From Bacillus sp. DTU_2020_1000418_1_SI_GHA_SEK_038 (GTDB lineage Bacteria; Bacillota; Bacilli; Bacillales; Cytobacillaceae), in NCBI RefSeq assembly GCF_032341175.1, contig NZ_CP135435.1, positions 3,348,001 through 3,412,000 on the forward strand: a DNA stretch of 64,000 bases. Direction: 5' to 3'. Made by a program: the position numbers and the translations under genes. The notes beneath the pieces were generated by a model, which saw nothing but the letters and a program-made list of their open reading frames with translations, ran no database searches and had not been told where the DNA came from. Below, in pieces: positions 8,154 through 18,098 of the stretch (the first letter of the stretch is position 1; the number at the start of each line of letters is the position of its first letter).

Positions 8154-9089
8154 TTAATTCGTGTAACCCATTAATAGACGGGCATATGGTGAATCTGACG
8201 GCAGAACGATAACTGTTTCACCGTTGATTGTCTTTTTATATGACTCTAATGTTCTATATAAGGAGTAGAAGCTAGGATCCTTTGAAAATGCCTCATTATA
8301 AATTTTGGCAGCTCCTGATTCCCCATCAGCTCTAATTTCTTCTGCATCAGCCTGTGCTTTTGCCAAAATCTCTCTTACTTGTTTATCGGTATCGGCAATG
8401 ATCCGATTTTTATTGGCATCCCCTCTAGATAAATATTCTTGTGCTGTTGATTCACGTTCAGATATCATCCTCGTATAGACAGACTGTTCGTTTTCTGCCG
8501 GCAGATCGGTACGTTTCATTCGCACATCTATCACGACAATACCATAATTATCCTTTGCCAGAAGCTCGTTAACCTTTTCCGTAATTCGATCATTTAATGA
8601 CCCTCGGGAGGATTTCTCATCATTAATAATCTCTTCATAGTTTAGCTGGCCTAGCTCTGTACGTGTAGTGGAATAAATAAATTCCTCCATTCTTGTTTCA
8701 GCACTTTCAAGTGTTCTCGCATTGGCAATCATCTTCTTGGGGTCTTCAATTCGCCAAACAGCATAGTTATCTATAATAATCCGCTTTTTATCTCTCGTAT
8801 TAATTTCAGCTTCTGATACATCATACGTTAACTGATATTTTGGCAGTGTAGAAACACTTTGGATAAATGGAATTTTATAGCTTAAGCCAGGCTCACTTTC
8901 AATTCTAACAACTTCACCAAATTGGCGAATCACTTTATACTCTCCCTCTTTTACAATAAAGAGGTTGCTGAGAATGATTCCAATTATAATTAGCAGAATA
9001 ACTAAGAAAATACCACTTTTAATATAGCTTCGCCATTGGGTGTTTTTTCCGCCGTGCTCATTAATATTAATTACATTATTATCACTCAT
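8154..9089 (-). CDS. hflC: SPFH/band-7 protein HflC
   Basis: HflC pairs with HflK to form a membrane ring that modulates the FtsH protease in characterised bacteria. The 311-residue protein has one N-terminal membrane span (about residues 24-47), a band-7/SPFH domain with IRQFGEVVRIESEPGLSYKIPF, and a coiled-coil region rich in Ala, Glu and Arg near 225-270 (KAQADAEEIRADGE). Its ATG overlaps the hflK stop by 4 bases, so translation is coupled. B. subtilis lacks this pair between phoR and polA. Activity on FtsH is inferred from the family. Confidence 0.92.
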   Translation of the reverse strand: MSDNNVININEHGGKNTQWRSYIKSGIFLVILLIIIGIILSNLFIVKEGEYKVIRQFGEVVRIESEPGLSYKIPFIQSVSTLPKYQLTYDVSEAEINTRDKKRIIIDNYAVWRIEDPKKMIANARTLESAETRMEEFIYSTTRTELGQLNYEEIINDEKSSRGSLNDRITEKVNELLAKDNYGIVVIDVRMKRTDLPAENEQSVYTRMISERESTAQEYLSRGDANKNRIIADTDKQVREILAKAQADAEEIRADGESGAAKIYNEAFSKDPSFYSLYRTLESYKKTINGETVIVLPSDSPYARLLMGYTN

Positions 9090-10051
9090 TGTTTATCTTC
9101 ACTTCCTTCCTCTGTTTGTACAGGCTGTTCTTTCTCAAGAGGCCTGATTGGGAAGTATTTCAATGTGTTTCCATCATCGTTCATAATATAAATTTCTGCA
9201 CCTGGAAGAACCTGTTCAAGTGTTTCAATAACAAGTCGTTCTCTAGTAATGTCTGGATTATTCTTATATTCTGCGTAAATTTTATTGAAGACCGCTACAT
9301 CCCCTCTAGCTCTTTCAAGACGGGCAGCTTTTTCCCCTTCGGCTTTCGAAATCAACGCATCCTTCTCACCTTGTGCTTCATTCATTCTTTTATTTACATA
9401 CTTTTTTGCTTCGTTTTCTTTAGTATTGGCAGTTTCTCTGGCATCTGTTACATTTGTAAATGCCTTCCGAACTTCATCATTCGGCAGCTCTACATCTTGA
9501 AGCTTTACAGCCAAAATGGATAATCCAATATCATATTTTTCAATTAAAGAGCTTAATAGATCCCTTACATCTGCTTCAATTTTTGCCTTCCCAGATGTTA
9601 AAGCATCATCGATTTTGGAGTTTCCAATAATACTCCTTAAAGAAGCTGATGTAGCGTCATATAGAATTTCTTCTGGATTATTTGAATTGTAAAGGAATTT
9701 TTGTGGATCGGTAATTTTCCACTGCACAACGAGATCAGCGAGGACGATATTTTCATCCCCTGTAATCATTTTTGTCTCTTCTGGAAAATCCTTCATCTTG
9801 CCGTCTTTTTCCTCAAATCCGAATTGAAGACTGAATGTTTCTTTTGAGACTTTTTCTACGCTTTGAATAGGCCATGGCAATTTGAAATGGAGACCTGGTT
9901 CTGTAATTCCTTCTTCAACCTTTCCAAAGGTTAAAATTACGGCCTGATCAGATTCATCCACCGTATACCAAGTAGTCAAAGCGGTGATGCCCAAAATAAT
10001 AATTAGCAGCACGAGGCCAGTTACTGTATATATTCTTTTTAAGCTGACCAT
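9086..10051 (-). CDS. hflK: SPFH/band-7 protein HflK
   Basis: Partner of HflC in an HflKC complex, type II single-pass membrane protein facing outward. The 321-residue form has a membrane span at about 10-27, a band-7 domain (QAVILTFGKVEEGITEPGLHFKLPWP) and a C-terminal coiled coil (NEAQGEKDALISKAEGEKAARLERARGD). The open frame extends 52 codons upstream, but the ATG chosen has an AAGGGGAG site and gives a family-like start (MVSLKRIYT); the extension is hydrophilic and unlike known HflK. It lies downstream of phoR with a gap of about 220 bases. Confidence 0.88.
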   Translation of the reverse strand: MVSLKRIYTVTGLVLLIIILGITALTTWYTVDESDQAVILTFGKVEEGITEPGLHFKLPWPIQSVEKVSKETFSLQFGFEEKDGKMKDFPEETKMITGDENIVLADLVVQWKITDPQKFLYNSNNPEEILYDATSASLRSIIGNSKIDDALTSGKAKIEADVRDLLSSLIEKYDIGLSILAVKLQDVELPNDEVRKAFTNVTDARETANTKENEAKKYVNKRMNEAQGEKDALISKAEGEKAARLERARGDVAVFNKIYAEYKNNPDITRERLVIETLEQVLPGAEIYIMNDDGNTLKYFPIRPLEKEQPVQTEEGSEDKQ

Positions 10052-10270
10052 ACTCTCTCCCCTTCCTGTTACACTTTCTTTACAATTAATACGTTTCATT
10101 TGCCTAAAGGTTTCATATAAATTGCAAAAAAGACGAGAGCGGGGTTTGCTTTCGCCTTTTTCGTCCTTTGGATGAAGGGGTTCTTCAAACATGATTCTAT
10201 CAAGCAATTATTAAGGTAACATTTGCTAATTGTTAAGAACATGTAAAATAACGACTTACCCACTTCATCA

Positions 10271-12046
10271 TTAACCAGTTGGTAATTTCTTGTTCAGTTC
10301 AATAAAAAACGTTGTCCCTTCCCCAATCTTACTTTCGACCGAAATAGATCCTTTATGCGCTTCAACTAAATGCTTGACTATGGCTAACCCTAAGCCTGTT
10401 CCGCCGGAATTACGACTGCGGGCTTTATCTACCCGATAGAACCTCTCAAATATTCGCGGGATTTCTTCCTTTGAAATACCGATGCCTGTATCCCTTACTT
10501 TAATGAAAACCTTCGCTTCAGATTCTCTTAATGATATTGAAACACTTCCGCCATTTGGCGTATAAGTAATAGCATTATTAATTAAGTTCAAGAAAATTTG
10601 TTTGAGCCGGTCTGCATCGCCATCGATAAGTATTGGATCGTTTTCTTTATCCATCGTTAAGCTAATTTCTCTTTCTGCAGCTTTTTGTTCTAAAATCGCT
10701 ATCACTCCTTCAAGAGTATCTGCAATATTGTACCGCTGTGTAGAAAGAATAAAATTTTGCTGCTCGATCTTGGATAAATCTAATAAATCGTGAATAAGAG
10801 TCTGTAATCGGTCGCTCTCCTGAAGAATAATTTTCAAAAACGCTTCTAATGATTGTCTATCTTCCATTGCTCCATCTAAAAGTGTTTCCGAAAAACCTTT
10901 AATGGACGTAATCGGCGTTTTCAATTCATGTGATACATTTGCAACAAAGTCCCTCCTCACTTGTTCAAGCTTCTTGATATCTGTAATATCATGAAATACT
11001 AAGAGGACACCCTTCCACACATCATTGGTCCCGATAATAGGCACCCCATAAACCTCAAAATGTCTCCGTCCACTTTTTAATGGAATAATAATTTGCTGTT
11101 TTACTTTCTCCTCAGTCATAAAAATTTCTTCTATTAGAGAAACGATTTCGCCATACTCTATTACTTCATAATAAAGCTTATTCATATGCTCAATGGGATT
11201 AACATTGAAAATTTCTTTATACGTACGGTTGAGCATACTGATAAATCCTTTGCTATCAATCAAAATCAATCCGCTTCCCATATTTTCTATAAGAACTGAT
11301 AGCCTATCCTGCTGCATTTCTTGGGTTTTTCTCATCTCTTGCAGATTTCTTGCTAGCACATTAATGGAAGCACTTAGCATACCGGTTTCATTATCATGGT
11401 CTTCGTAAGTACGAGCGCGGTAATTTCCCTTTGCTAACTCAATCGCTGTTTTTGTTGCAGCCTCAATAGGCTTTGTATATCTTGCTGTCATTCTTGACCC
11501 TAATAACAAAATAAAAATAAAAGAAATACTCAGAATGATCGTTAGCAGCTTCCATATTTGTTTATAAGCATCATTTATTTCAGTCATATGGGTACTTAGA
11601 AAAATAAATCCTTCTTTTTTCCCTGAAAGAGTGACTGGATACCAATAATAATGTAAATCGTACACTCCAGCATCTTCTACTAGGTAATGGTTCATGTCCC
11701 TATAAGCAATCATTTCATTAATAATCGATTGATGCTGCCTGGCGCTCAAATCCATTATTGGGCCGCTATCATGAATGATATTACCAGACACATCAACAAC
11801 CGTTACTCGTGCATCAAGCATTCTGCTATATTTATTTATTTCTTCCTTATTGATCGATTGAATACCGCCTTCATCTTCAATAAAGGTCGATAACAATACA
11901 CTTTCCTTATTCAGCCGCTCATCAAATGCATTTAGGTAATAGCTTTTAAAAAGCTGCCCTAATAGGAGATCGATTCCAATTAAGACAGCAAATATTAAAG
12001 TAATAAGACCAAACAGAAGCCGTGAGCGAAATTTTGCCATTCTCAT
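10271..12046 (-). CDS. phoR: Phosphate-sensing histidine kinase PhoR
   Basis: PhoR phosphorylates PhoP when phosphate is scarce. The 591-residue protein has membrane spans at about 10-32 and 166-184 flanking an extracytoplasmic sensor, then HAMP (about 185-240), a PAS domain (about 250-355), the phospho-acceptor His373 in VSHELKTP, and an HATPase with NLINNAITYTPNGG and GTGLGLAIV. Its ATG overlaps the phoP stop by 4 bases. A second in-frame ATG two codons later is possible. Gene order phoP-phoR-(hflKC)-polA matches B. subtilis apart from the hfl insertion. Confidence 0.95.
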   Translation of the reverse strand: MRMAKFRSRLLFGLITLIFAVLIGIDLLLGQLFKSYYLNAFDERLNKESVLLSTFIEDEGGIQSINKEEINKYSRMLDARVTVVDVSGNIIHDSGPIMDLSARQHQSIINEMIAYRDMNHYLVEDAGVYDLHYYWYPVTLSGKKEGFIFLSTHMTEINDAYKQIWKLLTIILSISFIFILLLGSRMTARYTKPIEAATKTAIELAKGNYRARTYEDHDNETGMLSASINVLARNLQEMRKTQEMQQDRLSVLIENMGSGLILIDSKGFISMLNRTYKEIFNVNPIEHMNKLYYEVIEYGEIVSLIEEIFMTEEKVKQQIIIPLKSGRRHFEVYGVPIIGTNDVWKGVLLVFHDITDIKKLEQVRRDFVANVSHELKTPITSIKGFSETLLDGAMEDRQSLEAFLKIILQESDRLQTLIHDLLDLSKIEQQNFILSTQRYNIADTLEGVIAILEQKAAEREISLTMDKENDPILIDGDADRLKQIFLNLINNAITYTPNGGSVSISLRESEAKVFIKVRDTGIGISKEEIPRIFERFYRVDKARSRNSGGTGLGLAIVKHLVEAHKGSISVESKIGEGTTFFIELNKKLPTG

Positions 12047-12753
12047 TTAGGCTCCTCAAGCTTGTATCCTAATCCGCGAATGGTTTTGATATAAACGGGC
12101 TTTTTCGTATCAATCTCAATTTTTTCTCTTAAGTGACTAATATGAACGTCCACAATCCGAGTGTCTCCAGCAAAGTCATAGTTCCATACCGCACTTAATA
12201 GCTGATCTCTAGTTAATACTCGTCCCTTATTCTTCGCTAAATATAAGAGGAGTTCAAATTCCTTTGGAGTTAATTCAAGAAGTTCATCATCAAAATAGGC
12301 TTCATACTGGTCAGGGAAAATCTTTAAGCCTACAATTTGGATACACTCTAAATCTTCCTCAGCATTTTCTATTGACTCTGACAGAATCTTCGTCCTTCTC
12401 AAAATAGCCTTGACCCTCGCTACAACTTCTCTCGGACTAAAAGGCTTAGTCATATAATCATCTGCGCCTAACTCCAGTCCTAAAACTTTATCAAATTCAT
12501 CATCCTTAGCAGTCAGCATTAAAATCGGTGTCATGACCTTTTTTTGCCGGAGCTCCTTACATACCTCGATCCCATCCATTTTTGGAAGCATAAGATCGAG
12601 TACAATTAAATCAATCTTTTCTGAAATGGCTAGATTCTTTCCTGTTTCTCCATCCATGGCAGTGATAACTTCATACCCCGCCTGTTTAAGATTATACTCC
12701 AATAATGTAAGAATGGACTGTTCATCATCAACAACTAAAATTCTTTTACTCAT
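12043..12753 (-). CDS. phoP: Response regulator PhoP
   Basis: OmpR-type regulator of the phosphate starvation response. The receiver domain shows the acidic pocket Asp9-Asp10, the phosphorylation site Asp53 (LIVLDLMLPKMDG) and the conserved Lys near 103 (DYMTKPFSP). A C-terminal winged helix spans about 140-236, ending GLGYKLEEPK. Length 236 is standard. It is the first gene of a phoPR operon; the 170 bases upstream are AT-rich and hold its promoter, though no PhoP boxes were identified with certainty. Confidence 0.95.
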   Translation of the reverse strand: MSKRILVVDDEQSILTLLEYNLKQAGYEVITAMDGETGKNLAISEKIDLIVLDLMLPKMDGIEVCKELRQKKVMTPILMLTAKDDEFDKVLGLELGADDYMTKPFSPREVVARVKAILRRTKILSESIENAEEDLECIQIVGLKIFPDQYEAYFDDELLELTPKEFELLLYLAKNKGRVLTRDQLLSAVWNYDFAGDTRIVDVHISHLREKIEIDTKKPVYIKTIRGLGYKLEEPK

Positions 12754-12887
12754 GCTAGCCTCCGTTTAAAATCGGTATTCCCCTTAAATATTCTAATAAA
12801 AACCCCTTACTTCATCCTACTATTAATATATAACGCCAATGGAAATGTAACAAGAATAACAACCTTTTTATAATTTCGGGAAAAAGA

Positions 12888-12916
12888 AAAAGACATACAC
12901 TCTGCATATGTCTTTT
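12888..12916 (-). terminator. Terminator downstream of the MaoC-like gene
   Basis: AAAAGACATA / TATGTCTTTT stem with a 9-base loop, followed on the minus strand by a T-rich stretch. It separates the gene from phoPR. Confidence 0.7.
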
Positions 12917-12926
12917 CGAAGAATGA

Positions 12927-13403
12927 TTAGAAATTTTCTAGTGTGTCCCCATCCATTACCTGAATACGATGAGGAGGGCATACTAGTAATGTTCCATTTA
13001 TGACTACTTCATCATCTTCATTTGTTCCATGTACTGTAATTTGAATAGTATGGCTGCTTTTACTAACTTCTGTGACCTCAAACAGGAACTGGATTGTCCC
13101 ATAATGAAAAACAGGTTTAACATATTCAATTTCCTGCTTTAAAATATGGGATCCCGGGCCAGGCAAATACTTAGAAATAGCTGAATTGATAATGCCATTC
13201 AGCATAATACTTGGAACTATGGGCTTTTTATAAGGTGTTTGTGACGCATAGTCATGCTGAATATAAAGTGGGTTCGAATCATTTGTAAGACCCAAATAAA
13301 GAAGTAAATCCTTATCTTCAATTTTTTCTGTTAACGTTAATTTCTCCCCTACATTTATTTCTGCAATTTCTCTTCCAAGTTTTCGCTTTTTCCCCAGTAA
13401 CAA
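12927..13403 (-). CDS. MaoC-like hotdog-fold dehydratase-family protein
   Basis: A 158-residue single-domain hotdog protein of the MaoC family, whose members hydrate enoyl-CoA thioesters. The central segment LYLGLTNDSNPLYIQHDYA corresponds to the hydratase motif region, although the usual catalytic Asp/His pair is here Asp-Ser-Asn-Pro, so activity is uncertain. The start is a TTG 7 bases after a perfect GGAGGTG site; the frame runs 19 codons further upstream but lacks a better site. It sits alone between mdh and phoP with its own terminator. Substrate unknown. Confidence 0.8.
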   Translation of the reverse strand: MLLGKKRKLGREIAEINVGEKLTLTEKIEDKDLLLYLGLTNDSNPLYIQHDYASQTPYKKPIVPSIMLNGIINSAISKYLPGPGSHILKQEIEYVKPVFHYGTIQFLFEVTEVSKSSHTIQITVHGTNEDDEVVINGTLLVCPPHRIQVMDGDTLENF

Positions 13404-13539
13404 TTTGGGCACCTCCAAAATTATGTAAACGTTTTCATCAATACAACTAATTACTGTCAAATTATTTCGTTTTTTTTAACATTATACCACCTTTATCCAC
13501 CATGATAAAGTTTCAATAAAGGACTATATTTATTTTAAA

Positions 13540-13566
13540 AAATTCGGAGGACATCCCTCCGAATTT
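13540..13566 (-). terminator. Terminator downstream of mdh
   Basis: AAATTCGGAGG / CCTCCGAATTT stem, 11 bp perfect with a 5-base loop, then a T-run on the minus strand. This ends the citZ-icd-mdh cluster. Confidence 0.9.
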
Positions 13567-13576
13567 CCATTGTTAA

Positions 13577-14515
13577 TTATACTAATACATCCATTACGCT
13601 GCGTACAGCTTGGGCTGATTTATCAAGTGCTGCCTTTTCATCTGCAGTAAGTTCAAGCTCGATCACTTTCTCGATTCCATTAGCTCCAAGGATAGTCGGT
13701 ACACCTAGGTAGATTCCTTCATATCCATACTCACCCTCGAGGTAAGCAATTGTTGGAAGAATACGCCGCTGGTCTTTAAGAATGGCTTCACACATTTCAA
13801 CAAGAGAAGCTGCTGGAGCGTAATAGGCACTGCCGTTACCAAGAAGATTAACGATTTCTCCGCCGCCTTTACGAGTCCGTTCAACGATTTGTTCAAGACG
13901 ATCTTTCGGAATTAATGTTTCAAGCGGGATGCCCCCAGCATATGAATAACGAACTAAAGGAACCATATCATCGCCATGTCCGCCAAGAACGAAACCAGTA
14001 ATATCTTTAACGGAAAGTTTTAATTCTTGAGCAATAAACGTACGGAAACGAGCTGTGTCAAGAACGCCAGATTGCCCGATTACACGGTTTTTAGGGAACC
14101 CTGATTCCTTGAAAATCGTATAAGTCATGGCATCAACTGGATTGGTTAACACAACGATGAAACAGTTAGGCGAGTATTTCGCAATCTCAACCGCTACACT
14201 TTTCATAATTTTCTGGTTTGTTTGCACCAAATCATCGCGGCTCATTCCAGGCTTACGGGCAATACCAGCTGTCACAACAACGATATCAGAATCTGCTGTT
14301 TCTTCATAGTTCGAGGTTCCAGTAATATTAGCATCAAAACCTTGAACTGGACTTGCTTCAAGCATGTCTAAAGCTTTACCTTTTGTAGGGTTTTCCATTT
14401 GCGGAATATCAACTAATACGACATCTCCAAGCTCTTTTTGAGCAAGTAAAAATGCAGTTGTTGCCCCAGTAAATCCACTGCCAATTACGGAAATCTTTTT
14501 GCGTTTTAATGACAT
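13577..14515 (-). CDS. mdh: Malate dehydrogenase (LDH-like type)
   Basis: Interconverts malate and oxaloacetate with NAD in the TCA cycle. The 312-residue chain has the nucleotide motif [10 protein letters not shown] near residue 11, the substrate-binding Arg in [11 protein letters not shown] (about 87-94), and catalytic His180 in LGGHGDDM. Arg rather than Gln in the loop marks malate, not lactate, specificity. The ATG follows GGGAGGAA; the frame upstream adds 19 residues without homology. It is the last gene of citZ-icd-mdh. Confidence 0.96.
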   Translation of the reverse strand: MSLKRKKISVIGSGFTGATTAFLLAQKELGDVVLVDIPQMENPTKGKALDMLEASPVQGFDANITGTSNYEETADSDIVVVTAGIARKPGMSRDDLVQTNQKIMKSVAVEIAKYSPNCFIVVLTNPVDAMTYTIFKESGFPKNRVIGQSGVLDTARFRTFIAQELKLSVKDITGFVLGGHGDDMVPLVRYSYAGGIPLETLIPKDRLEQIVERTRKGGGEIVNLLGNGSAYYAPAASLVEMCEAILKDQRRILPTIAYLEGEYGYEGIYLGVPTILGANGIEKVIELELTADEKAALDKSAQAVRSVMDVLV

Positions 14516-14561
14516 TAGAGTTCCTCCCTTGGAATGTTCAGGTATTTTTAATATGTAAAAA

Positions 14562-14625
14562 GGAGGCTGCAACTAGACGGTACTAAAAGCGCTTATTAGC
14601 CTTTGAACCTTCATTGACAGCCTCC
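14562..14625 (-). terminator. Hairpin between icd and mdh, possible partial terminator
   Basis: GGAGGCTG (14562-14569) pairs with CAGCCTCC (14618-14625) across a long loop, and the minus-strand continuation is TTTTTAC. It may attenuate read-through from icd into mdh or protect mRNA ends. Confidence 0.5.
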
Positions 14626-14637
14626 ACTATATATATA

Positions 14638-15906
14638 TTACTCCATATTGTTAATTAATTCATCTCCGAATTCAGAACATTTAACTTCTTTAGCACCATC
14701 CATTAAGCGGGCAAAGTCGTAAGTAACAACTTTAGATGCAATTGTTTTTTCCATTGATTTCACGATCATGTTTGCTGCTTCATTCCATCCTAAGTGCTCA
14801 AGCATTAATACACCAGACAGAATAACAGATGAAGGGTTCACTTTGTCTAAGCCTGCATACTTTGGAGCAGTACCGTGTGTTGCTTCAAAAATAGCATGTC
14901 CTGTTACATAGTTAATGTTTGCTCCTGGAGCAATTCCAATGCCTCCAACTTGAGCAGCAAGGGCATCAGAAATATAATCACCATTTAGGTTCATTGTCGC
15001 AACTACATCGAACTCTTTTGGACGTGTAAGAATTTGCTGTAAGAAGATATCAGCAATAGCATCCTTAACGATAATCTTGCCAGCCGCTTCTGCATCAGCT
15101 TGTGCTTTGTTAGCAGCTTCAGTGCCTTCAGCATCTTTAATGCGGTCATATTGAGCCCAAGTGAATACCTTATCTCCGTATTCTCTTTCAGCAAGCTCAT
15201 ATCCCCAATTCTTAAAGGCGCCTTCAGTAAATTTCATAATATTGCCTTTATGTACAAGCGTTAATGATTTGCGGCCTTCTTTAATTGCATACTCAATTGC
15301 AGCACGCACTAAACGGCTCGTTCCTTCTTCAGAAACCGGCTTAATGCCAATTCCAGAAGTCTCAGGAAAACGGATTTTATTAACTCCTAGTTCATTTTGA
15401 AGGAAAGAAACTAATTTCTTCACTTCATCTGAGCCTTTTGCATATTCTATTCCCGCATAAATATCTTCAGTATTTTCGCGGAAGATCACCATATCTGTAT
15501 CTTGTGGACGCTTAACAGGTGACGGTACACCTTCAAACCAGCGAACTGGACGCAAGCATACATAAAGGTCTAATTCTTGGCGAAGTGCAACGTTTAAGGA
15601 ACGGATACCGCCGCCAATTGGAGTTGTTAAAGGACCTTTAATAGCAATTAAGTACTCATTAATAATATCTAAAGTTTCAGATGGAAGCCATTCGCCTGTT
15701 TGATTAAACGCTTTTTCTCCAGCTAATACTTCTTTCCAGACAATTTTGCGCTCGCCTTTATATGCTTTTTCTACAGCAGCATCTAATACTCTTGAAGAAG
15801 CAGCCCAAATGTCTGGACCTGTTCCATCTCCCTCAATAAAAGGAACTACTGGATTATTTGGTACATTTAATACACCATTACTTACCGTGATTTTTTCACC
15901 TTGCAT
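14638..15906 (-). CDS. icd: Isocitrate dehydrogenase (NADP)
   Basis: Oxidatively decarboxylates isocitrate to 2-oxoglutarate. At 422 residues it matches B. subtilis Icd. The segment [14 protein letters not shown] holds the substrate-binding region, and the active-site Arg residues ([15 protein letters not shown]) and metal-binding Asp residues ([13 protein letters not shown]) are present. The ATG is supported by a GGAGGG site and the typical start MQGEKITV. It lies between citZ and mdh with hairpins on both sides. Confidence 0.96.
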   Translation of the reverse strand: MQGEKITVSNGVLNVPNNPVVPFIEGDGTGPDIWAASSRVLDAAVEKAYKGERKIVWKEVLAGEKAFNQTGEWLPSETLDIINEYLIAIKGPLTTPIGGGIRSLNVALRQELDLYVCLRPVRWFEGVPSPVKRPQDTDMVIFRENTEDIYAGIEYAKGSDEVKKLVSFLQNELGVNKIRFPETSGIGIKPVSEEGTSRLVRAAIEYAIKEGRKSLTLVHKGNIMKFTEGAFKNWGYELAEREYGDKVFTWAQYDRIKDAEGTEAANKAQADAEAAGKIIVKDAIADIFLQQILTRPKEFDVVATMNLNGDYISDALAAQVGGIGIAPGANINYVTGHAIFEATHGTAPKYAGLDKVNPSSVILSGVLMLEHLGWNEAANMIVKSMEKTIASKVVTYDFARLMDGAKEVKCSEFGDELINNME

Positions 15907-15990
15907 GATTTTCCCTCCAATTTTTGAAAAGCATTGACAAATCCCCTGGCTAATCACCTATTTAGGGTATCAAAGCTATCTATCAGAATC

Positions 15991-16022
15991 AAAGGTTAGA
16001 CGGCTTAACGCCCCTAACCTTT
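15991..16022 (-). other. Intercistronic hairpin between citZ and icd
   Basis: AAAGGTTAG / CTAACCTTT perfect 9-bp stem with a 14-base loop, without a long T-run. Possibly an mRNA-processing or attenuation element. Confidence 0.45.
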
Positions 16023-16101
16023 ATCTGTTCTATTTACTACAGAATTTTCCACTTTGGAAATATTCCTGTGTTTATCACATTATTTTTCTGTTACCCAAAG
16101 C

Positions 16102-17220
16102 TTATCCTCTTTGTTCGATAGGAACATATTTCTGCATTCCTGGGCCTGTATAATCTGCACGAGGGCGGATTAAACGATTGTTATCATATTGTTCTAAAAT
16201 ATGAGCCAGCCAGCCCGACACACGGCTTACTGCAAAAATTGGCGTAAATAGATCATGATCAATACCTAAGCTATGGTAAACAGAAGCAGAATAGAAATCA
16301 ACATTTGGCGGAAGGTTCTTCTCACCCGTTACGATGTTTTCAATTTTTGTTGACATTTCAAACCAATGCGGTTCACCTGTCAGTTCTGTTAATTTCTTAG
16401 ACATGTCTCTTAAATGCTTTGCACGCGGATCGCCTTTACGATATACGCGATGTCCAAAGCCCATAATTTTTTCTTTCTTTTCAAGCTTGCCGCGAACATA
16501 AGTTTCAACGTTTTCAAGTGTACTAATTTCAGTAAGCATTTTCATAACCGCTTCGTTAGCGCCTCCATGTAATGGGCCTTTTAAGGCGCCGATTGCGGCT
16601 GTAACACCTGAATAAACATCCGATAAAGTCGCTACACAAACACGTGCTGTAAATGTGGAAGCGTTTAACTCGTGATCTGCATGAAGAACAAGTGCCTTAT
16701 CAAAAGCTTCAATGGCAATGGCTTCAGGCTCTTTCCCTGTTAACATATATAAGAAATTAGCAGCAAAGCCAAGATCTTTTCTTGGAGCAATTGGGTCTAA
16801 ACCTTTTCTAATTCTTGAAAATGCTGTTACAAGTGCAGGCATTTTTGCTTGCAGACGAACAGCTTTATAATAATTAGACTCTTTATCCATCAAGTCAGCT
16901 TCTTCATCATATAACCCTAAAAGAGAAACAGCAGTACGTAAAGCAGCCATCGGGTGTACTTTATCAATAGGATACATTTTGAAATGCTCTAATACTTCTT
17001 TTGTCAATTCCATATTATCTGCTAATTGGTTTTTTAATTCCTCTAATTGTGATTGGTTCGGAAGCTTTCTATGCCAAAGCAAATATATTACTTCTTCAAA
17101 ACTAGCATTTTCAGCTAAATCATCAATATCGTATCCTACATATGTTAGTGTATCATCAATGATAGAACTAATAGATGATGTTGTAGCAACTACCCCTTCA
17201 AGACCGCGTGTAACTGTCAT
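16102..17220 (-). CDS. citZ: Citrate synthase
   Basis: Condenses oxaloacetate and acetyl-CoA, the entry step of the TCA cycle. The 372-residue protein equals B. subtilis CitZ in length. Catalytic residues are visible in LHADHELNASTF and in MGFGHRVYRKGDPR, and the third acidic residue lies in the NVDFYSASVYHSLGI region. The ATG (MTVTRGLEG) follows AGGAGAG. It is the first gene of the citZ-icd-mdh cluster and is transcribed away from ytvI across a long AT-rich gap with a cre-like site. Confidence 0.96.
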   Translation of the reverse strand: MTVTRGLEGVVATTSSISSIIDDTLTYVGYDIDDLAENASFEEVIYLLWHRKLPNQSQLEELKNQLADNMELTKEVLEHFKMYPIDKVHPMAALRTAVSLLGLYDEEADLMDKESNYYKAVRLQAKMPALVTAFSRIRKGLDPIAPRKDLGFAANFLYMLTGKEPEAIAIEAFDKALVLHADHELNASTFTARVCVATLSDVYSGVTAAIGALKGPLHGGANEAVMKMLTEISTLENVETYVRGKLEKKEKIMGFGHRVYRKGDPRAKHLRDMSKKLTELTGEPHWFEMSTKIENIVTGEKNLPPNVDFYSASVYHSLGIDHDLFTPIFAVSRVSGWLAHILEQYDNNRLIRPRADYTGPGMQKYVPIEQRG

Positions 17221-18098
17221 ATTGACTCTCTCCTTTACATAATATGATTTCCCCATACCCATTTGTCTGTTAATTAAGTTCTAAACTAAACCCCATGACT
17301 CTTTTATCAGGTACATCTGATATATGGGCAGCAACTTCACCCTTTAAGTCGACAAATGTCGAACTACAGACCAGTTATACAATGATAAAAAGGCAACCTG
17401 CTAAATCTCTTATTCCGTGAATAGATTTCATCAATATTACACTATCGATTTGAGCGAATGCTCGGTAAACGAGCAGAATGAAAATGCTTACATTTCCATT
17501 CTATAATAAATATATAGAAATAATAGTAGAAATATAAAAAAATTTCACTTTTATTTCTTAAAGGTTTGTAAAAGGTTGCGACTTCAAGTCCTATTATAAA
17601 CAATTATCTGACATTTGTGAATGGAAACGCAACGAAAAATAAGAAAAAATTAATATTTTTTTATAAATCGATAAGTTTTTCTTATTAAGCATTATTAATA
17701 TTTCTTATATTTTGGGTATAATTGGTATTAACGAGGTTCATATCAGGAAATTGAGAATTATTAATACTTATTGCATCGCAACAAAAACGTACAAAGTTAG
17801 TCATTAGTATGGATTGATTTATTGTAATGACCAAATATTAACATCGCTATCTTGAATATTATCCTAACATAATTTTAGTATTATTAGTAATAAATTTACT
17901 TTTATTACTTTTTTCTACTTTTTGAAGTTTACTGTATTTAAAAGATGATATCATATTATGAAAATGGTAGAATATTCTGCATAGAATTATCTTTTCCATT
18001 AATTTTATATTGTTATTTTCTTTTAGAAATGAAACTTTTATCTGTTATTTAAGTAAATACTATTAGGTTTTTACGTAAATCCATAAGGAGGTACCTGC
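17221..18098. other. Long AT-rich divergent intergenic region, citZ / ytvI
   Basis: 878 bases without a credible gene. It is strongly AT-rich from about 17500 on. It must hold the promoters of citZ and ytvI. TATAAT-like words occur (for example near 17715) but none could be paired confidently with a -35 box. A cre-like site is listed separately. Confidence 0.6.
17479..17492 (+). promoter_or_regulatory. cre-like site upstream of citZ
   Basis: TGAAAATGCTTACA differs from the CcpA cre consensus TGWAANCGNTNWCA at one position: the central CG is TG. citZ is CcpA-repressed in B. subtilis, so the position is sensible, but the mismatch falls in the core. Confidence 0.4.

Noticed and set aside
9089..9523. 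144-residue frame on the plus strand opposite hflK
   Set aside because: It is antisense to the well-conserved hflK, rich in Phe/Cys/Ile from AT-rich reverse reading, with no start signals.
17700..17725. Sigma-B promoter suggested by GGGTAT in the citZ-ytvI gap
   Set aside because: No GTTT box lies 13-15 bases upstream, so only half of the promoter is present.
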